A stretch of DNA of 64,000 nt, from positions 115,841 to 179,840 of the forward strand of contig NZ_JAUSTM010000002.1 of assembly GCF_030812835.1 (NCBI RefSeq), given 5' to 3'. Position 1 is the stretch's first letter, and each line of letters opens with the position of its first letter. This document shows, in pieces, positions 24,811 to 33,506 of this stretch. The notes under the pieces are model-generated. The model saw only the letters and a program-made list of their open reading frames with translations, was not told where the DNA came from and ran no database searches. A program made the translations under genes and the position numbers. The stretch is from Streptococcus moroccensis (GTDB taxonomy: Bacteria > Bacillota > Bacilli > Lactobacillales > Streptococcaceae).

Positions 24811-25545
24811 ATGGTGAGAAAAGTCAGCAGTAAAAAGCGTGTTTTAAAGAACATCCCAAAGAAAAAACTCAAACATGTGACAAGGGCATTCTCAGATGTT
24901 GAAGACCGTCTCAAAAGCAGCCTTACCCAATGGACGCCAGTGTTTAAAGGAGAGTCTGAACGCAGACGCGCTAATCACCATAACGTGATAAACTTAGCAG
25001 ACGTAACGACTATGCGCCTTTTAGATGCGATTACTCATCTCAAACGGATTGGTTTTCGACCGCGTCCCATTCTAGTTGATCCTGATCAAAAGTGGTCAGC
25101 AGCTAGCCTTAATACTGTGTTGGATATGCAACCAAAACCAGGTTATTATTCCAAAGGAACAATTGTAGACATTTACTACATGGATGAAACAATTAAAGAG
25201 CTGGTAGATGAACAGGTTGAGTTACCAGTCCTAAAAGGCTTAACCCTTGAGGCTGCTAGAGAACTTCTGGAAAGAAAAGGATTTAAGGTAAGTCCTGAGC
25301 TTGCAATAGCGGACAAAGAGTATGCAACTGCCGAGGTTCGCAGTGTGGTTGACTTTGATCCCAAACCAGCATTATTTACAACCTCTCTCAAACGAGGATC
25401 TACCATCACTCTTTACTACACAACTCAGACAACGGTCAACCAAAGCCAACAACTTCTCCAAGAAGAAATGAGCAAACGAAACAACATTGTTGATGCGAGC
25501 GGTCAGTTACTGGTGGATAAAATCAATGAGTTCTTGAATAGATGA
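24811..25545 (+). CDS. Soluble two-PASTA-domain protein (paralogue)
   Basis: The 244-residue protein has two PASTA-like domains (about 58-123, closing VDIYYMD, and 136-203, opening VELPVLKGLTLEAARELLERKGF). It has no signal peptide or membrane segment. The first 25 residues are strongly basic (MVRKVSSKKRVLKNIPKKKLK), and a helical C-terminus follows. Length, domain spacing and the [LI]YY close of each domain match the protein at 22225, so the two are paralogues. AAAGGA lies about 11 nt before the ATG. A strong terminator follows. The function is unknown. Confidence 0.75.
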   Translation: MVRKVSSKKRVLKNIPKKKLKHVTRAFSDVEDRLKSSLTQWTPVFKGESERRRANHHNVINLADVTTMRLLDAITHLKRIGFRPRPILVDPDQKWSAASLNTVLDMQPKPGYYSKGTIVDIYYMDETIKELVDEQVELPVLKGLTLEAARELLERKGFKVSPELAIADKEYATAEVRSVVDFDPKPALFTTSLKRGSTITLYYTTQTTVNQSQQLLQEEMSKRNNIVDASGQLLVDKINEFLNR

Positions 25546-25550
25546 AGAAA

Positions 25551-25586
25551 CGACCTGTAACTTCTATTTAGTTACAGGTTGTTTTT
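25551..25586 (+). terminator. Intrinsic terminator
   Basis: CGACCTGTAAC (25551-25561) pairs with GTTACAGGTTG (25571-25581), one G-U, followed by TTTTT. Confidence 0.85.
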
Positions 25587-25638
25587 AGCATTGATACATA
25601 ATGACACTCCCTAATAAGTAGCCATCAGATCTTTATAT

Positions 25639-26433
25639 CTAACCTTCCTTGTGAGCGGTTTTGGTTTGATTAAGCCAAGCATAGGCAATACCAATAAAGA
25701 TTCCTGCACCAAGCCAGTTCCCAAAGAAAACCACAATCCACTGACGGAGGACATTAATTACGTTAAAGGCATCAACTTGTCCACGGGCATGGTTAAAGGC
25801 AAGTAACATAAAAGAAGCAAAATTAGCTACTAAGTGCTCATTGATCAGGAAAACAAACATGAAGATGGCCGATACAGCGATAAAGAATTTTGCAGATTCT
25901 TCTTTGAGGACGATGTAGCCTAAAATGGCCATATTCACAAACATATTGGCTGTGATTCCTTCGATAAAGTTAGACCAGTCTGACTTGCCAAGTTTAATGG
26001 TAACAGCTGTCACCACAAAACTGTCGTCTTTTAAGGTCATGAATGAGAAAGATTGGTTAAAGAGATAGGCTAGAATAAGAGCGCCAACAAAATTAAAGAA
26101 AGTACAATAAAGTAAAATTTTAGTTGTTTTAGCCCAGCTTATTTTTTTATAATAAGAACCAACAGTTAAGTACATCATGTTAGACGTTGCTAGTTCTCCG
26201 TTAAAAATCAAGACAAAGCAAAGACCAATCGCAAAGATAAAGGTAAAGACAAAGCGGGCTAAGGCTGGAAATTGAGCTGAGATAACGTCAGCACCAATAA
26301 TTCCCACTGCTGTTGACATCGTGAGATAGGCTCCCGCAAACATTGAACGCAGTGCGTAACGCCCTAAACTTTCATCGAATAGGGCTTCCTTTTTGTTGCA
26401 AGCAGCTGTGATTTTTTTTTCAAAAAATGACAT
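25639..26433 (-). CDS. Formate/nitrite transporter family channel
   Basis: The 264-residue FNT protein has six membrane segments. Family marks are GAYLTMSTAVG (about 34-44), the conserved loop with NGELATSNMMYLTVG (about 78-92), and HLVANFASFMLL with the channel histidine (about 199-210). FNT pentamers pass formate, nitrite or lactate. The gene is third in an operon after two FMN reductase genes, behind a partial terminator (26460-26493), which may lower its expression. In a fermenting streptococcus, formate exchange linked to fhs and pyruvate formate-lyase is the natural guess, but the substrate is unproven. Confidence 0.88.
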   Translation of the reverse strand: MSFFEKKITAACNKKEALFDESLGRYALRSMFAGAYLTMSTAVGIIGADVISAQFPALARFVFTFIFAIGLCFVLIFNGELATSNMMYLTVGSYYKKISWAKTTKILLYCTFFNFVGALILAYLFNQSFSFMTLKDDSFVVTAVTIKLGKSDWSNFIEGITANMFVNMAILGYIVLKEESAKFFIAVSAIFMFVFLINEHLVANFASFMLLAFNHARGQVDAFNVINVLRQWIVVFFGNWLGAGIFIGIAYAWLNQTKTAHKEG

Positions 26434-26459
26434 GTTAAATTCCTTTTAAATCTGTGTCA

Positions 26460-26493
26460 CAAGAAAAGAGATGAGTGACTGCTCACCTCTTTC
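26460..26493 (-). terminator. Internal terminator between FMN reductase and FNT genes
   Basis: On the - strand AAAGAGGTGAG pairs with CTCATCTCTTT (plus coordinates 26465-26475 and 26482-26492), followed by TCTTGTG. It is placed to reduce read-through into the FNT gene. Confidence 0.65.
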
Positions 26494-26505
26494 AGGGGAA
26501 TATCA

Positions 26506-27750
26506 TTAGCTTTCAGATGCACCTGAGATAGCATCTGTCACGGCAGCATCATTAGCTTCTTCTGAAGCTCCAGATGTTGCATCAGCACCATGTGGGGCGG
26601 GTTTTGAATTAGGGATAACAGGAGCTGCTGTTCCTCCTACCAAACGTTGACCAGTAGCTTCTAAATACCAATCTAACCATGGTTTGAAGTTAAAAATGAT
26701 TTCATTGATACCAGCGTAAGAACCATCAGGATAGTACATCGCTTGGTAATTATGGGTATTGATGATTTCCGGAGGTGTCCCAGGAACAATGGTACGGACA
26801 TATTCTTGATTACCGTTACGAAGCGTTCCGATGACCCATTCCACGTTTTTCATACGAGCTGGTGGAAGGGTCCCATGAATTGTTCTCATACGGCTACCAA
26901 CTTGTTCTTTAACACGTTTACCAAGCATAGTTGAAGCTTCTTGGTGCTTGTTATTGTAGTACAAGAATTGGTTGTTATCATCTGCGAATGTCAATTCAAA
27001 AGGCATTGCATTGAGAAACATATCCAATTGGTCAACGGTTAAGAGACCATTGCTTAACTTCACATAGGTATTTCCTTCAACAGCATTTACCTGTTTTGAA
27101 GCTTTTTCTAGCCATTCTGGATCATCAGGATCAATCCCACGAACTGTAGTTGCAATAGGTTGGGTACAATCTAAGTCTTCTGGTGCAATAGGTTTTGGTT
27201 TTTTCAAAGCAGATACCACATCAACATATTTCATGAAGTTATCTAAGCAAGTTTCAAGGAAGTTCACAGTTGCTTCGTTAGTAATGTCACCATTGAGGTC
27301 AAAGGCTTCTTTAGCTTTACCCAAAAGAAACTCATTCCCTGGGAGCGTGTAGGCATTGACACCAGGCGCCTCCAAGATTTTACGCAAGTGCACTTGAGCA
27401 CGTGACGTTCCTTGGTCATAGTATGATGCACCAACAATCATGACAGGCTTATTTTCAAGAGGATGAATCTTGTAAGATAGCCATTCCAAGGTGCTCTTCA
27501 AGGCTGGTGTAATCGTGTGGTTGTGTTCAGGTGTGGCAATAATAACACCGTCTGCACGTGTAATTTTATTGTAGAGGTAACGAATGGCAAAGCTATCCGT
27601 TTGGTCTTCATCTTGATTAAACATTGGGACATCTTTAATTTCCAATAATTCAATCTCACATTTGACTTTAAAATGGCGCTGCATGAATTGCAAGAGCATG
27701 CGGTTATATGATTGCTCGGCATTTGAGCCGACGATAGCAACAAATTTCAT
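26506..27750 (-). CDS. NADPH-dependent FMN reductase fused to a PAS-like domain
   Basis: Residues 1-183 are a flavodoxin-like FMN reductase: [15 protein letters not shown] at the phosphate loop and [20 protein letters not shown] (73-92). Residues about 237-356 resemble the PAS domain found at the end of DUF438 proteins ([18 protein letters not shown] ... GKRVKEQ ... EYVRTIV), which can bind haem or other ligands. A low-complexity tail rich in A, S, D and E ends the protein. The fusion suggests a reductase controlled by, or passing electrons to, a sensor domain. It lies downstream of a single-domain paralogue in the same operon. Confidence 0.85.
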   Translation of the reverse strand: MKFVAIVGSNAEQSYNRMLLQFMQRHFKVKCEIELLEIKDVPMFNQDEDQTDSFAIRYLYNKITRADGVIIATPEHNHTITPALKSTLEWLSYKIHPLENKPVMIVGASYYDQGTSRAQVHLRKILEAPGVNAYTLPGNEFLLGKAKEAFDLNGDITNEATVNFLETCLDNFMKYVDVVSALKKPKPIAPEDLDCTQPIATTVRGIDPDDPEWLEKASKQVNAVEGNTYVKLSNGLLTVDQLDMFLNAMPFELTFADDNNQFLYYNNKHQEASTMLGKRVKEQVGSRMRTIHGTLPPARMKNVEWVIGTLRNGNQEYVRTIVPGTPPEIINTHNYQAMYYPDGSYAGINEIIFNFKPWLDWYLEATGQRLVGGTAAPVIPNSKPAPHGADATSGASEEANDAAVTDAISGASES

Positions 27751-27827
27751 CTCAGTTTCTCCTTTGTGGACGTGGCTAGAAGATATTTGACTTTTTATAA
27801 ACGACTAGCGCTACAGTTCTTCTACTT

Positions 27828-28433
27828 CTAATCTAAAGATTCCCAGTCAAAGTTTTCAGCTTCTTTACGCAACAAATCTTTGGCATTAGACAGCTTTTCA
27901 GTCATTTTAACAAAGAGGCGGAAATCATCAAAGATAGCATCTAATTTTTGGCTAGTCTCAATATCATTCAAATCACCTTCTGAATTAAAGGCTTGAAGAG
28001 AATGAGACAAGAGAAACTCGTCTGGTAGAACAGTAGCTTTTAATTCTGGTGCGTTTAAAATCTGGCGCAATTGCAACTGAGCACGAGAAGAACCAAGCGT
28101 TCCATAAGAAGCTCCAGTGATCATAACAGGCTTATTAGCCATCGGATAAACACCATAAGATACCCAAGCTAAGGCATTCATCAGAACTGCTGGAATGGAA
28201 TGGTCATATTCAGGCGTACCAATAATGACACCATCAGCCTCTTCTATTTTTGCAACGAGTTCCTTCACATTTCCAGGAAGAATTCGGTCTGCTGGTTTAT
28301 CGAATGTTGGTAGGTCTTTTATTTCGACTAATTCTATTTCAGCCTTATCTTCAAATCGTTTTTGCATGTATTGAAGTAACTGACGGTTTGTTGACTTGGC
28401 AGAATTTGTACCGACAATTCCAATGAGTTTCAT
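27828..28433 (-). CDS. NADPH-dependent FMN reductase
   Basis: The 201-residue flavodoxin-like protein has GTNSAKSTNRQLLQYMQ (8-24) and TPEYDHSIPAVLMNALAWVSY, both shared with the larger paralogue downstream. It reduces FMN or quinone-like substrates with NAD(P)H. The start is ATG 28433, 8 nt after AAGGGG; the longer frame to 28493 reaches back over the promoter. It is the first gene of the reductase-reductase-FNT operon, with a consensus promoter. Confidence 0.9.
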   Translation of the reverse strand: MKLIGIVGTNSAKSTNRQLLQYMQKRFEDKAEIELVEIKDLPTFDKPADRILPGNVKELVAKIEEADGVIIGTPEYDHSIPAVLMNALAWVSYGVYPMANKPVMITGASYGTLGSSRAQLQLRQILNAPELKATVLPDEFLLSHSLQAFNSEGDLNDIETSQKLDAIFDDFRLFVKMTEKLSNAKDLLRKEAENFDWESLD

Positions 28434-28464
28434 AGGTATTCCCCTTAATTTATTTGATAAATCT

Positions 28465-28493
28465 ATGATAACGTATTCAGAAAGACATGTCAA
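28465..28493 (-). promoter_or_regulatory. Consensus promoter of the FMN reductase operon
   Basis: On the - strand TTGACA (28488-28493), 17 bp and TATCAT (28465-28470) fit sigma-A well. The start site would be near 28458, 25 bp before the ATG. Confidence 0.75.
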
Positions 28494-28725
28494 GCTTAAC
28501 TAAATTATTTCCTAATTTGTCAACTATTTTGCTTGATTATTTTTTCACAATGATTACCTTCTTTCCTTATTTACCAGGCTATTTTTTTACTAAAACATTG
28601 TGAAATTAAATTCAAAAAAATATCACCGCTTATCATTGAAATTAATTTTGGTAAGTGGATATTAAAGTATAATTCTTTCTTTTCCCTGTAAATCTAACAT
28701 AAACTTGCGATTTTTGATATACTCG

Positions 28726-28772
28726 CTTATAGTTTCTTGTGAAATTTTTTATTTTTCACTGTCTACTATAAG
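28726..28772. repeat. Nested inverted repeat after an orphan -10
   Basis: CTTATAGT (28726-28733) is inverted as ACTATAAG (28765-28772), and inside it GTGAAA (28739-28744) is inverted as TTTCAC (28754-28759), with equal 5-base gaps on both sides. It follows an extended -10 on the + strand with no gene behind it. Confidence 0.5.
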
Positions 28773-28890
28773 GGAGGTATGTCACTATATTCTGTTTATC
28801 TCATTTAACAATTGGAAAAAATAGACGACAGATGCTTTACTTTCTATCTCCCTATGTCCTGTATTTAATTCTGCTCAACAAAATGATTTT

Positions 28891-29160
28891 TTAAGCTTTA
28901 GTTATTGGAATCCAAAGTTCCATTTTGTAGTCTTTACTATCCATATCACCTTCATAATAATATTCAAAGTCAGGTTTTCCTGAATGCATAAAGCCATGCT
29001 CAGGGAAGAAGTTTTCCATCGCATCTTTCCATCCAGTATGGATGCGCTCCAGATCAGAGCCTGTTAAATCCACAACGGCATCCTCTGCTTCTTTCGCTTC
29101 CAAAACATTTAAGCCCATGTTTCTTGCTTTGTCTATATCATTAACTCTATAGCCTGCCAT
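28891..29160 (-). CDS. GyrI-like effector-binding domain, probably truncated
   Basis: The 89-residue product ends YYYEGDMDSKDYKMELWIPI, which is like the C-terminal part of GyrI/AraC-type effector-binding domains (normally about 150 residues). The N-terminal half of the domain is missing, there is no ribosome site before the ATG and a stop lies just upstream in frame. I read it as a remnant or a short stand-alone binding domain. It follows gloB on the same strand after 56 bases. Confidence 0.55.
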   Translation of the reverse strand: MAGYRVNDIDKARNMGLNVLEAKEAEDAVVDLTGSDLERIHTGWKDAMENFFPEHGFMHSGKPDFEYYYEGDMDSKDYKMELWIPITKA

Positions 29161-29216
29161 AATGTTTGGTGTTTGATTATAAAAGTTTCCCTAAGTGTTC
29201 GTCTTCAGGCCTTTTT

Positions 29217-29918
29217 CTAAAAATGATCTCGTAATGTCCTCAATCTTGTCAATGTTTCAACATCTTCAGCCATAAGAAAAACATTGATTTTCTTCTCAAC
29301 GCCTATGGTCGAAGGCAAAGTTGGACTACCTTGTTCACCAATGGCTTTCATTTGCTCGTAATAATGTTTAATAAAGGAAGTCGAATTTAGAGTCATGCCA
29401 AATCGCAAATTAGTCAGCGTGTATTCGTGACCACAATACACCTTCACCTCATCGGCTAAACTTCTGAAAAAGACCATTGACTGATATTGAGCATCATAAT
29501 CGCCTGTAAAGACTCTGCCACACCCTGCTGAAAAAAGGGAATCTCCACACAATAAATGCTCCTTATCTACTAAATAGGAAATGTGTTGTTCAGAATGACC
29601 AGCTGTCAAAAAGACTTCGATTTGAAAACCGTAGAGGTCAATCTGCTCACCATCTGCTAAAACCGTATGGACCAAGTGACTGACTTCTGCTGGACCATAC
29701 GTTCTAACATTAGGGTATTTCTCCACGATCTCTCCGATGCCATCCACATGATCAGAATGGACATGCGTGATTAAAATAGCACCTGCTTTTAACTGGTTTT
29801 TCTCTAAGTATTCTAGGACGGGTTTAGCCTCCCCTGGATCAACGATAATGGCTTGATCCCCTTGCGACCATACCCAAATGTAATTATCAGCTAATGCTGG
29901 AATTGCCTTAATTCTCAT
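29217..29918 (-). CDS. gloB: Hydroxyacylglutathione hydrolase-like metallo-beta-lactamase-fold protein
   Basis: Glyoxalase II splits S-lactoylglutathione. The 233-residue protein starts with DNYIWV (11-16) and has the metal site THVHSDHVDG (H52, H54, D56, H57), AGHSEQHI, CGDSLF and CGHEYT. These are close to GloB, though the C-terminal substrate domain is short and streptococci vary in glutathione content, so a related thioester may be the substrate. It stands between a decayed fragment and the GyrI-like ORF. The symbol is by family resemblance. Confidence 0.8.
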   Translation of the reverse strand: MRIKAIPALADNYIWVWSQGDQAIIVDPGEAKPVLEYLEKNQLKAGAILITHVHSDHVDGIGEIVEKYPNVRTYGPAEVSHLVHTVLADGEQIDLYGFQIEVFLTAGHSEQHISYLVDKEHLLCGDSLFSAGCGRVFTGDYDAQYQSMVFFRSLADEVKVYCGHEYTLTNLRFGMTLNSTSFIKHYYEQMKAIGEQGSPTLPSTIGVEKKINVFLMAEDVETLTRLRTLRDHF

Positions 29919-29939
29919 AGTTTCTCCTATTCTAATACT

Positions 29940-30094
29940 TTAACTCTTGTCTGCTTCCTGGTTTCTCCATTTTTTTGTCAACGGCATTGAGACTCCCATG
30001 TGTGCTATTGTTCCATCTAAGTTAGCGCAGCCAAAACCGGCATCGATGAGGGCTTTACAAACTTTTTTTCAAAAAAATTTTCGGTAAAAATCAT
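29940..30094 (-). pseudogene. Frameshifted small gene remnant
   Basis: Reading on the - strand, an ATG at 30094 opens MIFTENFFEKK and then hits a run of seven A. One extra A would continue into VCKALIDAGFGCANLDGTIA and on to a TAA at 29940, giving about 51 residues of protein-like composition. I do not recognise the family. Either a base was lost in the homopolymer or this is a sequencing error. Confidence 0.4.
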
Positions 30095-30144
30095 TTAAAC
30101 TACTCTACCGTTTCGTGTTCTTTAATTGTTTCATATTTTTAGGA

Positions 30145-30170
30145 TAAAAAAGTTAGGTACTCACCTAGCC
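30145..30170 (-). terminator. trmFO terminator
   Basis: On the - strand TAGGT-GAGT-ACCTA forms a short stem followed by ACTTTTTTAT. The distance from the trmFO stop is about 35 bases. Confidence 0.6.
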
Positions 30171-30202
30171 ATTCTAGATTGAACTATGAAACGACCGCCT
30201 GC

Positions 30203-31537
30203 TTAGTAAGCTAGATAGGGATCTAAGTCGGCTAGTGCTCGTTCTGCAATGGCTTCATAGCGTGCTTTCTTATCACGAATCCGAGGGCCTTCAAGCTCCT
30301 TGATAATACCAAAATTGACATTCATGGGTTGGAAATGCTTGCTCTCTGTATGCGTAACGTAATAAGGCAGACTGCCAATGGCCGTTGTTTCAGGGAAGAA
30401 GATAGGTTCTTCGCCATTGAAGAGGCGCGCAGCATTGATACCAGCAACTAAACCACTAGCAGCAGACTCAACATAGCCTTCAACACCTGTCATCTGTCCC
30501 GCAAAGAAGAGATTGCTCTGCTTCTTCGACTGGAAGGCTTGGTTAAGAAGGTTTGGGGAATCCATGTACGAATTGCGGTGCATCACACCATAACGGACAA
30601 ATTCCGCATTTTCAAGACCTGGAATCATTTGGAAGACACGTTTTTGTTCGCCCCATTTGAGATGGGTTTGGAAACCAACCATGTTGTAAAGAGAACCAGC
30701 GGCATTATCCTGGCGAAGTTGAACGACAGCGTAAGGCGTTTTAAAATCGCCATCTCGAGGTCCTTCAAAGTCTTCAGGGTATTCTAGTCCAACAGGTTTC
30801 ATCGGGCCATAGAGCATGGTTTTGATACCGCGCTTGGCCATGACTTCGATCGGCATGCAACCTTCGAAGTATTTTTCTTTTTCAAAGGAATTAAGCGGTG
30901 CTTCTTCTGCTGTTGTCAAGGCTTCATGGAAAGCCATGAACTCTTCCTTAGTCATTGGACAGTTGAGGTAAGCAGCTTCGCCCTTATCATAGCGGGACTT
31001 CAGATAAACCTTGCTCATATCGATGGTATTGAAATCAATAATAGGAGCTGCCGCATCGTAGAAATAAAAACCATCACCATCGTTAAAGTCATGAATTTTC
31101 GCTGCCAAGGCGTCTGACGTTAAAGGACCTGTTGCGATAACGGTGATCACATCGGTTGGTAATTCTGTGATTTCTTCACGGATAACTTCGATCAGTGGGT
31201 GATTGTGGATTTCCGCAGTAACGGCTTCTGCATAGCCTTCACGGTCCACTGCCATCGCTCCACCTGCTGGCACACGGTGGGCTTCACCATTCCGCATGAT
31301 GATCGAGTCCAAGCGTCGCATTTCTTCTTTCAGCAGACCAACGGCGTTGGTTAAGCTATCGCCACGGAAGGAATTGGAACAAACTAGCTCCGCAAAATTA
31401 TCTGTCTTGTGTTGCGGTGTAGGTTTTACCCCACGCATTTCATACAACTTCACAGGAATGCCACGTTTGGCGATTTGGTAAGCTGCTTCAGAGCCTGCAA
31501 GGCCAGCTCCGATGACATTGATATAAGATTGAGACAT
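30203..31537 (-). CDS. trmFO: tRNA uridine-54 C5-methyltransferase, folate-dependent
   Basis: TrmFO makes ribothymidine at position 54 of tRNA, using methylene-THF and FADH2. The 444-residue protein opens with the FAD dinucleotide motif [10 protein letters not shown] (10-19) and has the family marks [21 protein letters not shown] (about 40-60) with the conserved cysteine, and [19 protein letters not shown] (about 341-359). The promoter is an extended -10, TGGTATAAT, near 31687-31695 (- strand), which overlaps the terminator of the upstream dehydrogenase. Confidence 0.97.
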   Translation of the reverse strand: MSQSYINVIGAGLAGSEAAYQIAKRGIPVKLYEMRGVKPTPQHKTDNFAELVCSNSFRGDSLTNAVGLLKEEMRRLDSIIMRNGEAHRVPAGGAMAVDREGYAEAVTAEIHNHPLIEVIREEITELPTDVITVIATGPLTSDALAAKIHDFNDGDGFYFYDAAAPIIDFNTIDMSKVYLKSRYDKGEAAYLNCPMTKEEFMAFHEALTTAEEAPLNSFEKEKYFEGCMPIEVMAKRGIKTMLYGPMKPVGLEYPEDFEGPRDGDFKTPYAVVQLRQDNAAGSLYNMVGFQTHLKWGEQKRVFQMIPGLENAEFVRYGVMHRNSYMDSPNLLNQAFQSKKQSNLFFAGQMTGVEGYVESAASGLVAGINAARLFNGEEPIFFPETTAIGSLPYYVTHTESKHFQPMNVNFGIIKELEGPRIRDKKARYEAIAERALADLDPYLAY

Positions 31538-31686
31538 GCACTAATACCTCTTTGCTAGGAATCCCTAGCTCAAATCTTTCTATTCTTCTTGAGAAAACAG
31601 TGAGATTGCGACGACAAAGTCAAACCTATTTTGGATTCGATTTTCACCCACTCCTATTAATCTCAGATAAATTTTAATACTTCCTG

Positions 31687-31717
31687 ATTATACCAAAAAA
31701 GTCGCTGTCTTGCGACT
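31687..31717 (-). terminator. Dehydrogenase terminator fused to trmFO promoter
   Basis: On the - strand AGTCGC pairs with GCGACT (31700-31705 with 31712-31717), followed by TTTTTTGG. The next bases form TGGTATAAT (31687-31695), the trmFO -10, so one transcript ends where the next begins. Confidence 0.65.
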
Positions 31718-31732
31718 ACGACTTCTCTATAC

Positions 31733-32725
31733 CTAGTTGACCCGATTTTGTGTTGTCCCTGTTTTTACAATATCAAGGGTTGCATTTAAAGCGCCTTCGA
31801 CCAGATTTTTCACAGCTTCATCAGTGAAGTATGCTACATGCGGTGTATAAATCACTTTAGGATGGTGGATTAAGGCTTCAAAGGTTTGGTCTTCAAGCGG
31901 TTGACCTGTCCAATCTTTGGGGATATAAGGAGCTTCAAACTCATAAGTATCGATGCCTGCTCCGGCCAATAGTCCGAGATCTAAAGCCTCCAATAGGTCC
32001 TCCGTGTTGATTAGTGCACCTCTAGCTGTATTGATTAAAATAGCATCTGGTTTAAGACGTTCAAACATGGCTTTGTCAAAAAGATGGTGGGTTTCAGGAC
32101 TTGGTGGCATATGGAGTGAAATCACATCAGCCTCTTCGACTGCTTCCATAATAGACTCTTTGTACTCGATGATGCCCTCCATCTGTTCTGAAGGGTAGAG
32201 GTCGTAACCAATGACTCGGCATCCAACACTCTTAAACATTTTTGCGGTGGCTTGTCCGATGCGACCAGTTCCTAGGATAGCAACCGTCATTTGACCTAAA
32301 ACACGTCCACAAATCACATTCTCCCAGCGGAAATTATGCGCTTCAATACGAAGTCGAATGTCCTCTGTTTTACGAATCAATTGCAAAGCAAGGGTCAAAG
32401 CGAACTCAGCGATAGATTCTGGGGAATAACTAGGAACATTGGTAATGATGATGTCATTGGCACTGGCTAAAGCCATATTATACATGTCCGTCCCCGCCCC
32501 GCGCTGAGCAATCTGTTTGATGCCAAGCTGATTGAGGGCAGGATAAAGCTCAGGCTCTAATTGACCAATTTGCAAGTTGATAATCCCATCAATGCCTGCT
32601 AAACCAGGCAATTCATCCATTGTTAAAAGGTGAGGGGTCGTTTCAATGTCGACATTATGCACTTTCCCCCAATTGAGAGCAATTTGCGATTCTTCAGGAG
32701 TAGCATTAAACACTTTAAATTTCAT
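31733..32725 (-). CDS. D-2-hydroxyacid dehydrogenase, D-lactate dehydrogenase type
   Basis: The 330-residue NAD-dependent enzyme interconverts a 2-keto acid and a D-2-hydroxy acid. It has the NAD motif GTGRIGQA (about 152-159), the substrate-binding arginine in NTARGAL (about 236-242), a glutamate in the TYEFE region (about 262) and the catalytic histidine in TPHVAYFT (about 296-303). The catalytic layout and length fit D-LDH or D-hydroxyisocaproate dehydrogenases of lactic acid bacteria. It follows satE on the same strand by 22 bases. The true substrate is open. Confidence 0.88.
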   Translation of the reverse strand: MKFKVFNATPEESQIALNWGKVHNVDIETTPHLLTMDELPGLAGIDGIINLQIGQLEPELYPALNQLGIKQIAQRGAGTDMYNMALASANDIIITNVPSYSPESIAEFALTLALQLIRKTEDIRLRIEAHNFRWENVICGRVLGQMTVAILGTGRIGQATAKMFKSVGCRVIGYDLYPSEQMEGIIEYKESIMEAVEEADVISLHMPPSPETHHLFDKAMFERLKPDAILINTARGALINTEDLLEALDLGLLAGAGIDTYEFEAPYIPKDWTGQPLEDQTFEALIHHPKVIYTPHVAYFTDEAVKNLVEGALNATLDIVKTGTTQNRVN

Positions 32726-32747
32726 AACAATTATAATTTTCTTTCTT

Positions 32748-33506
32748 TTAGATAATGAAACATAGCCAGGACGCTATTAAGACGGATAGGATACTAAACA
32801 ACGATCCGATTAAGTAATATTCAGCAAAAGCTGGGTCTTCCGAAATTTTATTATAACGGGCAATGGATTTGGCTGTAAAGACTAAGCCGATTGAGGCAAA
32901 TTGACCAAAGTAAATGCAAATCCCCATAACAATACGTTCGAGATTTCCAATCGTCGCTCCTGCTCCTTGCATCGTGACATGCTCGTCCTTCTTCTGGTCG
33001 ATTTGACCGTTTTTCCAGACCACCTTTGAGGGTTGGTATTTGCTAAAATAGACCCTGAAAACCACATTAGCGGGTTTGGTAATCATTAAGAAAAACAGGA
33101 CCAAACGAAGGCCATCTGCCCAAGGAAGTATGGGATTAGTTAAAGCTATCCCATCGGTAAGAACATGCCAAGTGACGCTAACAATGATAGCGATATGAAG
33201 CAATTGATCCAAGGTAAAGGTCAAGCTATCAGAAAGCTTGAGCATTTTTTTGACAGAAGGCTTCAAAAAATCAATGAGCGCGTGGCTAATAAAAACAAGG
33301 AGCAATTGCCGATAGAGAGAGGGAACAACGATTCCAACGACTAGTAAAGGCCAGAAAACATGAGCGAGATGTTTAGCCAGAACTTTTTTGTCCCTTTCTT
33401 TTTGATCTGCCATAGATTGGTTCTGCAAATGATAATCTGACAAAAAATGGCAACTCAGTAGCGCAACAAAAACAGGGTGTTGGAGAATTTCAGTTACTAG
33501 AGGCAT
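32748..33506 (-). CDS. satE: SatE-like DUF3307 membrane protein
   Basis: The 252-residue protein has about six hydrophobic segments and starts with HPVFVALLSCHFLSDYHLQNQSMADQK, the DUF3307 pattern with the conserved H-FLSDY-LQ core; FISHALIDFLKPS follows near residue 90. In S. mutans satE is the last gene of ylxM-ffh-satC-satD-satE and has been linked to acid tolerance. Here its start overlaps the satD stop (TAATG), so the two are translationally coupled. The molecular function is unknown. Confidence 0.8.
   Translation of the reverse strand: MPLVTEILQHPVFVALLSCHFLSDYHLQNQSMADQKERDKKVLAKHLAHVFWPLLVVGIVVPSLYRQLLLVFISHALIDFLKPSVKKMLKLSDSLTFTLDQLLHIAIIVSVTWHVLTDGIALTNPILPWADGLRLVLFFLMITKPANVVFRVYFSKYQPSKVVWKNGQIDQKKDEHVTMQGAGATIGNLERIVMGICIYFGQFASIGLVFTAKSIARYNKISEDPAFAEYYLIGSLFSILSVLIASWLCFII

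Larger units (their letters stand above)
28434..28890. other. Gene-free stretch, 457 bases
   Basis: Nothing coding is seen. The stretch holds the reductase promoter (28465-28493), an inverted TTTCACAATG/CATTGTGAAA pair about 45 bp apart, an extended -10 (TGATATACT, 28715-28723) on the + strand, and a nested inverted repeat (28726-28772). Confidence 0.6.

Noticed and set aside
28540..28615. Rex operator TTGTGAA-N4-TTCACAA
   Set aside because: Only single half-sites are found, 45 bp apart; neither has the second arm at the right distance.
28779..28808. Nine-codon leader peptide
   Set aside because: The GGGAGG is only one base from the ATG and no gene follows for it to control.
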